DNA of 64,000 bases from Candidatus Marimicrobium litorale (GTDB taxonomy: Bacteria; Pseudomonadota; Gammaproteobacteria; Pseudomonadales; Halieaceae), in assembly GCF_026262645.1 (NCBI RefSeq), contig NZ_SHNO01000001.1, forward strand, positions 434,001 through 498,000. Reading direction: 5' to 3'. The notes beneath the pieces are model-generated. The model was not told where the DNA came from. It worked only from the letters and a program-made list of their open reading frames with translations, and made no database searches. Shown piece after piece: positions 1 to 8,713 of the stretch (the first letter of the stretch is position 1; each line of letters opens with the position of its first letter). Position numbers and translations under genes: made by a program.

Positions 1-1
1 C

Positions 2-418
2 CTGAATATGCAGTTCATTGGCGGCGCTTCTTTGACCGTCGATGGTAAGGACATGCAGCCGCATGATCTATTTGTCTACAAGGGCATGATGCTGGCTAAC
101 GTGCCTAACCTAGTGCAGGTGTTCGGTTATACAAACGCATCCTGGACATTGAAGTCAGATCTTACTGCTATGTTTGTATGCCGAATTCTCAATCGTATGC
201 GGCGCACCGGCACCACGGTGGCTGTGCCCACTATGGCAAGCGGTGAAGTCGAGGAGGACCCTATGATCGACTTCACATCGAGCTACGTTTTGCGTGCTAT
301 GGACAATTTTCCTCGCCAGGGGAGGCGCCTCCCCTGGCGCGTATACCAGAATTTTATTATCGATTTCCTGAATCTGCGGTTGCGTCCTTTAAAAGACAAG
401 GTACTGCGTTTTCGTTAG
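2..418 (+). CDS. Flavin-containing (Baeyer-Villiger type) monooxygenase, C-terminal part
   Basis: This is the last ~138 codons of a gene that begins before the window; the frame is open from base 2. The visible part matches the C-terminal end of class B flavin monooxygenases: a segment reporting that the substrate is found (LNMQFIGG), then NVPNLVQVFGYTNASWTLKSDL-type text, which is characteristic of FAD/NADPH-dependent monooxygenases that hydroxylate or insert oxygen next to a ketone. The dinucleotide-binding motifs would lie upstream and cannot be checked. It is followed by a GST and other detoxification or catabolic genes on the same strand. Family is fairly sure from the C-terminal pattern; substrate is unknown. 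Confidence 0.75.
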   Translation: MNMQFIGGASLTVDGKDMQPHDLFVYKGMMLANVPNLVQVFGYTNASWTLKSDLTAMFVCRILNRMRRTGTTVAVPTMASGEVEEDPMIDFTSSYVLRAMDNFPRQGRRLPWRVYQNFIIDFLNLRLRPLKDKVLRFR

Positions 419-566
419 CATCAGTAGTTGGGCGAGATGAACCATTGATCAGTATTGAAATATAACATTGGGAGCGATAACAGGTCGTGGTTTGAGTGGC
501 CGCGGGCCAGCCATCGCATAAAGCTGAGTTGGCTTTACACAAACGGGTCAATTGAGGAGGTTAAAA

Positions 567-1208
567 ATGATGGTATTGCACGGTGCTTCAGCATCTCCTT
601 TTGTAAGAAAGGTTCTTGTGGCTTTAAAAATTAAGGGTCTTTCCTATGAGCAGCTGCAGCAAATGCCTTTCACAAAAGATGAAGAATACCGCAGGTTAAA
701 TCCGTTGGGTAAGATACCGACACTGCAGGTCGGAGCGCTAACAATTTGTGATTCAACGGTTATCTGTGAGTACCTTGAGGATAGTCAGCCAGAGCCGCCA
801 TTGTATCCGCGGGACAGCGGCGACCGGGCGATGGCCCGTTGGTACGAGGAATTGGGAGGCACCCGTATAGCGGAACTTGCCGCGGGTATTTTCTTTCAGC
901 GCTTTATGCGCCCGATGGTATTAAAGCAGGAGCCCGATGAGGAGCTTGTTGAGAAAATTATTAACAAGCAGTTGCCGCCTTTGTTGGATTATCTGGAAAC
1001 ACGGGTGCCGGAGTCGGACTATCTGTTCGGCGATTTCATGATCGCAGACATGAGTCTTATGAGCCCTTTTGTTAACGCTGCCTACGCAGGCTATGAGTTG
1101 GATGCTGCTCGTTGGCCCTGTTTTTCTGGATTCGTCGAGAGAGTCAAGGCGCATCCTGTGGTGCATGACGTACTACAGGATGAGGCAGCCATTATGGGTC
1201 GTGGATGA
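567..1208 (+). CDS. Glutathione S-transferase family protein
   Basis: Two-domain soluble GST of 213 residues. The N-terminal thioredoxin-like half shows the usual SPFVRKV helix start, NPLGKIPTL with the cis-proline, and a D-S-T-V-I glutathione-site segment; the rest is the all-helical C-terminal domain. I place the start at ATG 567 because a strong GAGGAGG site lies at 554-560, six bases upstream; a longer frame starting at TTG 552 would read through this site. The gene lies between a flavin monooxygenase and a PEP-utilising enzyme on the same strand, suggesting a detoxification or catabolic role, but no substrate can be named. Confidence 0.85.
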   Translation: MMVLHGASASPFVRKVLVALKIKGLSYEQLQQMPFTKDEEYRRLNPLGKIPTLQVGALTICDSTVICEYLEDSQPEPPLYPRDSGDRAMARWYEELGGTRIAELAAGIFFQRFMRPMVLKQEPDEELVEKIINKQLPPLLDYLETRVPESDYLFGDFMIADMSLMSPFVNAAYAGYELDAARWPCFSGFVERVKAHPVVHDVLQDEAAIMGRG

Positions 1209-1259
1209 CTTCGTCTACGCCGGTCGAAATTGTGAATTATTTTTGCGAGGTGTATTGCA

Positions 1260-3629
1260 GTGAGTGTTGACGTTTTATCGCTAGACGAAATACGCGATGC
1301 AAGCGTGGGTGGCAAGGCCTACGGTCTGGCGCGTCTCGTGAGCATGGGCCTACCCGTTCCTCCTGCGTTTGTGCTGCGTAACGCGAGCGTCGGAGAGCAG
1401 CCTGAGGCGCTGTCCAAATTTTATGCTGATATCGGGGCCGGGCCGGTGGCGGTGCGGTCATCTGCGCTGGGGGAGGACGGCGAGGATGCTTCCTTTGCCG
1501 GGCAATACGAGACAGTGCTCAACGTGCAGGGCATGGACGCTCTGCTGCAAGCAATAGACCGTTGCGTCGATTCTCTCTCCAGTGAGCGGGCCCACAGTTA
1601 TCAGCGTGAGCAGGCCGACGTTGAGTCTGTCGGTATGAATATCGTGGTGCAAGTGATGGTCGATGCGCGGGCAGCGGGTGTGGTATTCACGGCCGATCCA
1701 GTGAGCGCGCGCCGTGATCTGCTCGTGGTCGACGCTGTCGCAGGGTTAGGAGAAAAACTCGTGAGTGGTGAGGCGACACCTGATCATTATCGCGTTGATA
1801 GCGGTGGTCACATACTGGGGCGGCAGCTGGCAGGTTCAGAACCACTGCTCAGTGATGCAGAAATCGAGGCGATCGCAGTCGGTGCACGCAGCGCTGCGCG
1901 CCACGAGGGCCAGCCTCTGGATTTGGAATGGGCGATCGATCAGGACGGAACCCTTTTCTGGTTACAGGCACGGCCAGTGACGACGCTACCCGCGGACCTT
2001 AATGCATTCGATACCCCACTACCGCGTCCCGACGATGTGCTCACTATTAGCAATGTGAGCGAAATGATGCCTGGCGCTGTATGTCCCCTGACGGGATCTT
2101 TTACTGGCTGGGGTATCGATTACGGGTTGCAGCATATGCAGGTTGCTGTGGGGGCCAGGCCCCGAATTCAGCCAGATTGGCAAATTACCGCCTGGGCTTT
2201 TGGTCATTTGTTCTTAAACCTGACGGGTAACGTGGTGATGTCCTCGGCAGTGCTGGGTTCTACCGTAGAACAAACGGGTCAAGCATTGTGTGGTCGTGTG
2301 ATTCCTGAACTGAAGGCGTTGCCACCACAATCGCTACCTCGACGGATATTCAATACGGCCAGGCTTCTGCGCTATTGCCTGAAAGCGCCCTCTGTCGTCG
2401 AGCGTTTTGGCGATGATCTTGCCACGTTCCGAGTAGAGCATAAGGACAGTAGCCGAGCGATGTGGTCTGAAATCGAAGGCAAGGCAGATTTCTTCAATCG
2501 TGCCATGGCGGTTCATATCCAATCTTCGGCCTTGTCCGGTTTCTTGTCATCAATTGTCGAGAACATGGTGTCTGGACGATCTAATAACAGTACGAGTGAG
2601 GAGCAAAGCGAGGCGGTTCGATTGCTGTCGGGTGCTACCGGGGTGGAAAGTGCGGTGATGTTGGAGAAGCTGGATGCCGTGGTGGATCGCGTTGCAGCGC
2701 ACGCTGACGCGCCTGATCGCTTCAGGGAAGCGACACCGGAGGACGCACTGGCCTGGCTGCAGAATGAGCCTGAGTTAAGTCCCGCTTTCGCCACGTTCCT
2801 GCAGGAGAACGGGCACCGAGGATATCGTGAACTGTGTATGCGTGATCCTGCATGGGGCGAGAGTGCTGAGCCTTTGATCCAGAGTATGCAGGCCGCAGTG
2901 AATGCGCGATTGCTTGCCGGGGAGCTCCGCCAGCCACAGGCAGGATCGATAGAGTGGTCGCAGTTGTCCCGTGGCTTACGCTGGGTCCTGCCGAAGGCGC
3001 ATGATGCGATTCGCCGTCGCGAGCATACCAAGTCACAACTCGTTGCTGTGGCCCATCAATTTAAGCTAGCCTTCCAGCATCTTGGTCAGCGGCTGCAGGC
3101 TGAGGGCGCATTGCCCGAGGCCGATCTTGTCAACTTCTTTAGTTTTGACGAACTTCCCGGATTGGTTGCGGGATCTGGTTCTACTGCGGTCGAACAGGCG
3201 CTAGCCCGGCGCGAGGCGCTGCATTACCAGCAGTCTTTCGAGTTCCCTGAAATATCCGTTGGCGCGCCGCAGCCGCTAGAAGAACGCTCGTTGATTTCGG
3301 CCGACGGTGTCCTGCACGGTCGGCCTGCCTCTCGCGGTGTGATCGAAGGAGTGGCGAGGGTCGCCCACACTCTGGCAGAGGCCGCCGCTCTGCAGCCGGG
3401 AGAAATTCTTGTTACACCGATCACTGATATTGGCTGGACACCTTACTTCAGTTTAATCGGAGGGTTGGTGACTGATCTCGGCAGTGCGGTGTCCCATGGT
3501 GCGGTTATCGCCAGGGAATACGGCTTGCCCTGTGTGGTAAATACCCGGGAGGGCACAGTTTATCTCCAAACGGGTGACCGTATACGGCTGGATGGTGACA
3601 AGGGAGTGGTGGAGAAACTGCCGGCGTAA
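1260..3629 (+). CDS. PEP-utilising enzyme with ATP-grasp and mobile His domains (rifampicin phosphotransferase-like)
   Basis: 789 residues starting at GTG 1260, with GAGG nine bases upstream. The N-terminal ~270 residues are a PPDK_N / PEP-synthase ATP-grasp domain (GGKAYGLARL near 17-26, AVRSSALGEDG near 64-74). The C-terminal end is a swivelling phosphohistidine domain (GSAVSHGAVIAREYGLP, phospho-acceptor His about residue 746). The middle ~450 residues are not a PEP-binding TIM barrel, so this is not PEP synthase. The order ATP-binding, variable middle, His domain is the architecture of rifampicin phosphotransferases, which move the beta-phosphate of ATP to a small molecule. Many family members are uncharacterised, so the acceptor is open. 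Confidence 0.75.
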   Translation: MSVDVLSLDEIRDASVGGKAYGLARLVSMGLPVPPAFVLRNASVGEQPEALSKFYADIGAGPVAVRSSALGEDGEDASFAGQYETVLNVQGMDALLQAIDRCVDSLSSERAHSYQREQADVESVGMNIVVQVMVDARAAGVVFTADPVSARRDLLVVDAVAGLGEKLVSGEATPDHYRVDSGGHILGRQLAGSEPLLSDAEIEAIAVGARSAARHEGQPLDLEWAIDQDGTLFWLQARPVTTLPADLNAFDTPLPRPDDVLTISNVSEMMPGAVCPLTGSFTGWGIDYGLQHMQVAVGARPRIQPDWQITAWAFGHLFLNLTGNVVMSSAVLGSTVEQTGQALCGRVIPELKALPPQSLPRRIFNTARLLRYCLKAPSVVERFGDDLATFRVEHKDSSRAMWSEIEGKADFFNRAMAVHIQSSALSGFLSSIVENMVSGRSNNSTSEEQSEAVRLLSGATGVESAVMLEKLDAVVDRVAAHADAPDRFREATPEDALAWLQNEPELSPAFATFLQENGHRGYRELCMRDPAWGESAEPLIQSMQAAVNARLLAGELRQPQAGSIEWSQLSRGLRWVLPKAHDAIRRREHTKSQLVAVAHQFKLAFQHLGQRLQAEGALPEADLVNFFSFDELPGLVAGSGSTAVEQALARREALHYQQSFEFPEISVGAPQPLEERSLISADGVLHGRPASRGVIEGVARVAHTLAEAAALQPGEILVTPITDIGWTPYFSLIGGLVTDLGSAVSHGAVIAREYGLPCVVNTREGTVYLQTGDRIRLDGDKGVVEKLPA

Positions 3630-3663
3630 CGATTGGCTACCTATTAACATTGAGTGACTGTAT

Positions 3664-4359
3664 ATGCGCGAAACGGTATGTGTGATCACTGGTGTGGGTC
3701 CGGGAACCGGCGCTGCATTGGTGAGGAAATTCTCGGAGCGTTATCGGATAGCGATGATCGCGCGCGATGAAGAGCGACTTGAGGCGCTGGCGACAGCCGT
3801 ACCCGGGGCCATGCCTTTTTCCTGTGATGTATCTGATCGAGAAGCACTGGCTGCCACGATTGGCGAAATCAACTCTCTGGGTGATACGCAGGTGGTTGTT
3901 CATAACGCGGTCGGGGGAGGAGCGGGCGATGTGCTGAGTCTGGATCCTGATCTACTGGAGCACAACTTCAGGGTGAATACGACGGCGTTGTTGCAGCTTG
4001 TGCAGAGTTTTGGTCCTGCCATGGTCGAGGCGGGCAGGGGCGCTATTCTCGCGACGGGAAACACTGCGGCATACCGCGGCCGCGCTAATTTCGCCAGCTT
4101 CGCGCCAACCAAGGCCGCCCAACGCATTTTGCTGGAGTCCGCGGCGCGCCTGCTGGGTCCCAAGGGGGTGCATGTCGCGTACGTAGCGATCGATGCTGCT
4201 ATCGATGTGCCGTGGACACGAAAAATGTTGCCGGATCATGCCGATGATTTTTTCGCCAACCCGGATGATATTGCCGCCGAATGTTTTCATATTGCGCATC
4301 AGCCGCAGTCTAGCTGGACCTTCGATGTCGTTATTCGGCCCTTCGGTGAGTCATGGTAG
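3664..4359 (+). CDS. SDR-family oxidoreductase lacking the catalytic Tyr
   Basis: 231 residues with a Rossmann fold: TGVGPGTG near 9-16 for cofactor binding, a D-V segment after strand 3 (CDVSD), and NA-type text at 81-82 (HNAVGG). At the expected active site YxxxK the sequence reads FAPTK, giving Phe146 and Lys150, and the usual catalytic Ser position is in ATGNTAAYRG, without a clear Ser. The protein may therefore not be a normal dehydrogenase. It starts 34 bases after the PEP-utilising enzyme and is followed by a terminator, so it is probably the last gene of that transcription unit. Confidence 0.8.
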   Translation: MRETVCVITGVGPGTGAALVRKFSERYRIAMIARDEERLEALATAVPGAMPFSCDVSDREALAATIGEINSLGDTQVVVHNAVGGGAGDVLSLDPDLLEHNFRVNTTALLQLVQSFGPAMVEAGRGAILATGNTAAYRGRANFASFAPTKAAQRILLESAARLLGPKGVHVAYVAIDAAIDVPWTRKMLPDHADDFFANPDDIAAECFHIAHQPQSSWTFDVVIRPFGESW

Positions 4360-4378
4360 GCACAGACACTGGGGTAAA

Positions 4379-4403
4379 AAAGGCCGCGTAAAACGCGGCC
4401 TTT
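4379..4403. terminator. Bidirectional Rho-independent terminator
   Basis: Perfect stem AAAGGCCGCG / CGCGGCCTTT with loop TAAAA, an A-run upstream and a T-rich run downstream. It lies between two convergent genes (the SDR and the SYLF protein) and can serve both strands. Confidence 0.9.
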
Positions 4404-4421
4404 CTCTTTTCTGATATCTAC

Positions 4422-4994
4422 CTAGAGAGCTTCGTAGCTATACTTCTGGCCACCGAGCGCCGCTTCGTACATCAGGCCGCCCTTGGCTACTGTGAATGTA
4501 GCCATACCCTTGCGGTAGCCCGCAGAAGTGGTAGTGGCATCGTTTTTGCCGCCACTGGCGCCAGCGGATGCGCCACCGCCGGTGCTAGCCGTAGCGGAAG
4601 CGCCTGCGGTGATCGCAACGGCACTGGCTTCGGCGCTGAATTCAAAGTTTCCCGCTGTGAAGTCGGTGAGTGCGGCGTCATTTTCGAAGAAAATGATCTG
4701 GCTGTACGCCTGCCCGCCCAGTTGTAAACCGATAGTGGCCTGAGCCATGCTCGATTTTCCTATGAGCTCGCCGCCTTTGTACACTTGTCCCTTGCCGTAC
4801 GCGCCGCCGATGCCAATGCCGCCTTTACCGATGGTTGGAAAGACTGCATAACCGACGGAGGTGTCAAAATATTGACCGCTCTCGCCGGCGTTACGAAATG
4901 TTTCTATGGTGCTGGCGTACTCATCTGCCTGGGCGAAGGTGGCTGCCAGACCGAGTAGTAGCAGGATGGAGGTTGCTTTGAATGCTCTAATCAT
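4422..4994 (-). CDS. SYLF-domain (YSC84-type) lipid-binding exported protein
   Basis: 190 residues with an N-terminal signal peptide (hydrophobic 8-20, likely cleavage after AQA near residue 23). The mature protein carries the SYLF/Ysc84 pattern: VGYAVFPTIGKGGIGIGGAYGKG followed by a repeated QATIGLQLGGQAYSQIIFF segment, ending with a Gly/Ala/Ser-rich stretch (A-S-A-T-A-S-T-G-G-G) and a final KGGLMYEAALGGQKYSY segment. In eukaryotes SYLF binds phosphoinositides; bacterial homologues are exported proteins of unknown role. It is monocistronic, with the terminator at 4379-4403 just beyond its stop. Confidence 0.85.
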   Translation of the reverse strand: MIRAFKATSILLLLGLAATFAQADEYASTIETFRNAGESGQYFDTSVGYAVFPTIGKGGIGIGGAYGKGQVYKGGELIGKSSMAQATIGLQLGGQAYSQIIFFENDAALTDFTAGNFEFSAEASAVAITAGASATASTGGGASAGASGGKNDATTTSAGYRKGMATFTVAKGGLMYEAALGGQKYSYEAL

Positions 4995-5183
4995 TGCGGA
5001 TAATCCTGTAGTTGTGAAGTATGTTGCCCATTACCATGGGCGTCAGAAGCATGGCAAACGATGACCAAATCGTCAAGGCAGCGCGCTAATCACCCAGAGC
5101 GTGTTGGTGGCTTTCTTCCCTTTACGGTGGATGTTACATTGTGGCTGCCATTTTTTATCTGGCCAACAAACTGAGGATAGCGC

Positions 5184-5933
5184 ATGTTTCGTACGCTGGT
5201 GTTCGCATTGATTATGGCCCTGTGCGCGGCGGGCACAGCCGCCGCTGCGCTGAAGGTGGGTGTCTCCGCTGATTATCCACCGTTAATCTTCAAGGAGGGT
5301 GGTCGTTTTTTGGGTATTGAGGCAGATAATGCCAAAGCCGTGGGCGATATACTGGCCAAGCCGATAACACTGGTCGAAATGCCGTTTGAGCAGTTGATTC
5401 CGGCGCTTAACAGGGGTGATATCGACATCATCATGACGGGTATGAGTATCACGGCCGCCCGCACTGAAGAGGTCACCTTCACCGAGCCGTATATGGAAAT
5501 AGGCCAGATGGCTATCATGAGTGTCGAAAAGGTGGGAACCTATTCGAAGCCATGGTCTGTCTATAAATCAGGTGTTCGCATCGGTGTCGAGCCAGGCACA
5601 ACTGGAGCTGCCTTTGCCAAGGAAAAACTCACCGGAGCGCAGGTAGTTTTTTATGATAATCCCGATACGGCTTTCGCTGGCTTGCGCACGGGTGAGATTG
5701 ATCTCTACATACACGACGCGCCGACCAGCTGGCAGCTGGCGACCAATTCCGATAACAGTGATTTGATCAGTACGTATAAGCCGCTGACAAATGAGCAGCT
5801 GGCTTGGGCTGTGCGTAAGGACGACACCGCATTGGCAGGTGCGCTGAACCAGGCGTTGACTACGCTGAAAGGTAACGGTGCCCTGCGCTATATTCTCAAC
5901 CGTTGGATTCCTGTCACCGTCGAGGTGCGCTGA
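5184..5933 (+). CDS. Periplasmic amino-acid-type substrate-binding protein (SBP_bac_3)
   Basis: 249 residues with a signal peptide (cleavage around AAA near 21-22). It has the family 3 solute-binding order: LKVGVSADYPPLIF start, GIEADNAKAVGDIL, NRGDIDIIMTGMSIT with the D-I-x-x-x-G hinge, FTEPYMEIG, and a second lobe with GVEPGTTGAAFA and LRTGEIDLYIHDAP. It should bind a small polar ligand such as an amino acid in the periplasm. No permease or ATPase gene is adjacent, so it may serve a distant transporter or act as a sensor. The next gene starts 29 bases downstream. Confidence 0.85.
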   Translation: MFRTLVFALIMALCAAGTAAAALKVGVSADYPPLIFKEGGRFLGIEADNAKAVGDILAKPITLVEMPFEQLIPALNRGDIDIIMTGMSITAARTEEVTFTEPYMEIGQMAIMSVEKVGTYSKPWSVYKSGVRIGVEPGTTGAAFAKEKLTGAQVVFYDNPDTAFAGLRTGEIDLYIHDAPTSWQLATNSDNSDLISTYKPLTNEQLAWAVRKDDTALAGALNQALTTLKGNGALRYILNRWIPVTVEVR

Positions 5934-5962
5934 GTGCTGTCTCTTCACGCGAGGGCTGAGTT

Positions 5963-7012
5963 GTGAGTCAGGCACCCCCTGCTAAGCACTCTCTTGCCGA
6001 GGCGCTGCAGAGCGATCGCCTCTCTAAATTGCTGGGCGCGTCTGTGCTGGCAACAAGGGTCGTCGATGCACATGACGGCACCACTGGGCGCGCGGTACTC
6101 GAGCTGGACACCCTGAACGATACGCTACCGCCCCGCCTGTTTGCCAAATTTCCGCCAGAGGATGAAATGCAGCGTGCATTTGTCACGTCTGCGGGCATGG
6201 GCAAACGTGAGGCGCTGTTCTACGAGGTATTGTCCAGTGAGGTGCCGGTGCGAGTGCCCCGCAGCTATGCAGCTCACAGTGACGAAGAGGGTGAAGACTA
6301 CCTTATGTTGCTTGAGCATCTGGTCGATAGCGACTGTACATTCGACAATGCCAGTAGCCGTTACTCCCTGGAGTACGTGAAGCAAGTCCTGAATGCATTC
6401 GCTAGTCTTCACGCAGCCTACTGGGACTCGCCTCGTTTCTCGACCGATTTGTCATGGGTAGAGCCGCCCTTGCAGCACGAAATCGCAATTGAACTGGTAG
6501 GCCTGTCTCTGGATCAACACGCTGACGCCATGCCGGCGGTCTTCCGAGAAATGGCTGATCTATACCTGTCGAAGGCTGATGCGATTCATCAGTTATGGCG
6601 GCGGGGAACGCCCACATTGATTCACGGCGATGTGCATGACGGCAATCTTTTTTATGACGGCGACCAACCGGGGTTCCTCGACTGGGCGCTGGTTGCGCAG
6701 GCTCCCGCCATGCGGGATATAGGCTATTTCCTCGCGGGCACACTGTCGAGTGATGATCAGCGTAACGCCGCCGGGGATTTGCTGGCGCACTATCGGAATC
6801 AGTTGCAGATGCGTGGGATTGAACCGCCTTCACTGGAAGAATTGTGGCAGCAGTATCAATGGCACGCGGCGTATGTCTGGGTCGGCGCGACCGTGACGCT
6901 CGCTATGGGCGACGCCTGGCAACCGGTTAGTTACGTCATGGCCTCACTTGAGCGCCTGCATGACGCTATGGAAACCATTGGTTCTGTTGAGGCTATCCGC
7001 AGCGCGCTGTAA
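5963..7012 (+). CDS. APH-fold phosphotransferase (ecdysteroid kinase-like / DUF1679 type)
   Basis: 349 residues starting at GTG 5963. The aminoglycoside phosphotransferase fold is shown by the catalytic loop LIHGDVHDGNLF (Brenner motif H-G-D-x-H-x-x-N) and the following FLDWAL segment equivalent to the Mg-binding D-F/D-W. The N-terminal lobe holds LFAKFPPEDEMQ and YLMLLEHL. Proteins of this type in acyl-CoA-rich genomes are often annotated as ecdysteroid-kinase or acyl-CoA dehydrogenase-associated phosphotransferases, but their substrates are mostly unknown; an antibiotic-resistance function should not be assumed. Confidence 0.85.
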   Translation: MSQAPPAKHSLAEALQSDRLSKLLGASVLATRVVDAHDGTTGRAVLELDTLNDTLPPRLFAKFPPEDEMQRAFVTSAGMGKREALFYEVLSSEVPVRVPRSYAAHSDEEGEDYLMLLEHLVDSDCTFDNASSRYSLEYVKQVLNAFASLHAAYWDSPRFSTDLSWVEPPLQHEIAIELVGLSLDQHADAMPAVFREMADLYLSKADAIHQLWRRGTPTLIHGDVHDGNLFYDGDQPGFLDWALVAQAPAMRDIGYFLAGTLSSDDQRNAAGDLLAHYRNQLQMRGIEPPSLEELWQQYQWHAAYVWVGATVTLAMGDAWQPVSYVMASLERLHDAMETIGSVEAIRSAL

Positions 7013-7082
7013 CGCGTTGACCGGCGCAAGCAGTGGCGCCGCAGAGTTCGCGTAGCGCCGCGAGCGAGGGCTCGCCTCGCGC

Positions 7083-7982
7083 TTATACGCCTGGGAAGTT
7101 GTACTCGTGGCCCCACAGGTCGCCCTCTGAACTGACCGTGGCCACGTAGGTCTCGGGGTCGATCAGGAGACCATCGTAGCCATATTCGACGGCGATACCG
7201 CCGGGGGCGAGAATATAGACGGAGCACATGTTGTCGTTCACATGCCTTCCCAGCGTGGCCAAGAAGTGCGCACCCGCGGCCTTGGCCCGGTCCATGGCTT
7301 GGCCCAGTTCGTCAAGGCTGGGTACCTCGATCATCATATGTACGATGCCCAGCGGATGTTCTCCACCGAACAGAGCGATCGAGTGCTGGCGCGCGTTATT
7401 GGTGTGCATGAAGTTGATCTTCAGGCCACCCATGCCGGGTGGGTATAAAATGTCGGTAATGCCAGTGCCGATGAGTTCCGTATAGAACGCAGTCGCCGTC
7501 TCGATATCCGGGGCCGGTAACACCATATGCCCGAAGCCCAGGTCTCCGCTTTGTTGATCGCTGGTGACAAAAAATGGGATCCCGGCGGGCGACACCAGCG
7601 GCGTGTAGTCCAGTTCACGGCCCCAGTACAACTCCAGTGTATTGCCTGCGGGGTCCTCCAGTGAGGCAAACTCGGTGACACAGCGGCGTTTTGCTTCGTC
7701 AGACGATCCGACCATGACCGAGTGGCCTGCATCTTCCAGTCTGTTGAGCGTGTTCTGCCATGCATGGCGATCTGGGCATTCGAGTCCTGCAGCCAGTAAT
7801 TTGTCCGTGTCTCCCGGCTCAATCATGAATCGGAACGGGTGGTCGTCCATGCGTAGAAAACGTGCGCCATCGGCATCCTCCCTTACCGCATCCATTAGTC
7901 CCAGCACTCCCGTGCCGAAATCCATCCAGGCGCCGACATCCGCTGATGAAATTCTCAAGTAACCTGCTGCCGAGACTGACAT
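7083..7982 (-). CDS. Type I extradiol ring-cleavage dioxygenase (BphC/HsaC-like, VOC fold)
   Basis: 299 residues, two vicinal-oxygen-chelate halves, the usual length for BphC-type enzymes. All expected active-site residues can be placed in the C-terminal half: metal ligands His152 (FGHMVLP), His215 (GIVHMMIEV) and Glu266 (GIAVEYGYDG), acid/base His200 (ARQHSIAL) and His247 (GRHVNDNM). It should therefore be an active Fe(II) or Mn(II) enzyme opening a catecholic ring next to the hydroxyls. It points away from the DUF35-thiolase operon across a 278-base divergent spacer. That context fits a bicyclic or steroid-type aromatic substrate, but the real substrate cannot be read from sequence. Confidence 0.9.
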   Translation of the reverse strand: MSVSAAGYLRISSADVGAWMDFGTGVLGLMDAVREDADGARFLRMDDHPFRFMIEPGDTDKLLAAGLECPDRHAWQNTLNRLEDAGHSVMVGSSDEAKRRCVTEFASLEDPAGNTLELYWGRELDYTPLVSPAGIPFFVTSDQQSGDLGFGHMVLPAPDIETATAFYTELIGTGITDILYPPGMGGLKINFMHTNNARQHSIALFGGEHPLGIVHMMIEVPSLDELGQAMDRAKAAGAHFLATLGRHVNDNMCSVYILAPGGIAVEYGYDGLLIDPETYVATVSSEGDLWGHEYNFPGV

Positions 7983-8260
7983 AAATTTACTCCTGCTTGA
8001 ATTGGAATGGTCTTTCGACCAGCGCTCGTATTATGGGCTTTTTCCAGGCGCCGGGGACGCCGTTACCGCATTCTGGCGCGGCTGGTACAAGAATGGCAAC
8101 CCCTGACCTACTTTGGCTCCAGACAGCACGGTTGTAGCGGTCAGGCAGCGTGAATGATCTGAAATGTCAGTTGTACATGATCCATTGTGTCATTGAGTGA
8201 GGTCAACGCCTCACCGATACTGGCATCCCTTTAACGCATTTACTAGGGAGGTATGGGACT

Positions 8261-8701
8261 GTGTCGCAACCGGAAACCCTCAACCAGGCATTCGAGCTTG
8301 GCTTCACTTACACACGCTCTACCGGGCCGGTCGTCGGGCGTTTTCTGACCGAGCTCAAGAAACGCAAGATCGTTGGCATCAAGGCCAGTGACGGCCGGGT
8401 GATTGTGCCGCCCATGGAATATGATCCGGACACCGCCGAGGAGCTCTCTGATTTTGTCGACGTAGGGCAGGAAGGCGATATCGTGAGCTTTGCCTGGGTC
8501 AAGCACCCTCGCGAGGCGCACCCGATGGACAGGCCCTTTGCCTGGGCGATGATCAAGCTGGATGGCGCAGATGTGCCCATGGTGCACTGTGTTGCAGCAG
8601 ACAGCGAAGATACCGTAGCAACCGGTAGTCGCGTAAGGGCGGTCTGGGCTGATGAAACGAAAGGTTTTATCACCGATATCCGCTGCTTTGAGCTGATCTA
8701 G
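8261..8701 (+). CDS. DUF35 OB-fold protein without zinc ribbon
   Basis: 146 residues starting at GTG 8261, with AGGGAGG at 8245-8251. It has the DUF35 OB-fold (GDIVSFAWVKHP, then PFAWAMIKLDGADVPMVHCV, VGSRVRAVWADE-type ending) but no paired Cys of the N-terminal rubredoxin-like ribbon found in most members. Proteins of this family dock onto lipid-transfer-type thiolases or aldolases and are needed for their activity in steroid side-chain degradation (ChsH2-Ltp2 is the studied case). Here it is the first gene of a plus-strand operon and is followed after 12 bases by a second DUF35 protein with the ribbon, so the two may form one functional unit. Confidence 0.85.
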   Translation: MSQPETLNQAFELGFTYTRSTGPVVGRFLTELKKRKIVGIKASDGRVIVPPMEYDPDTAEELSDFVDVGQEGDIVSFAWVKHPREAHPMDRPFAWAMIKLDGADVPMVHCVAADSEDTVATGSRVRAVWADETKGFITDIRCFELI

Positions 8702-8713
8702 GAGCGTTATGTC

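Noticed and set aside
2513-3031. Antisense frame of 172 codons within the PEP-utilising gene.
   Set aside because: Shadow of a confidently assigned gene, Ser/Arg-rich and without family pattern.
7056-7082. GC-rich hairpin between two convergent genes.
   Set aside because: Stem has a bulge and no T-run, so it is not a convincing terminator.
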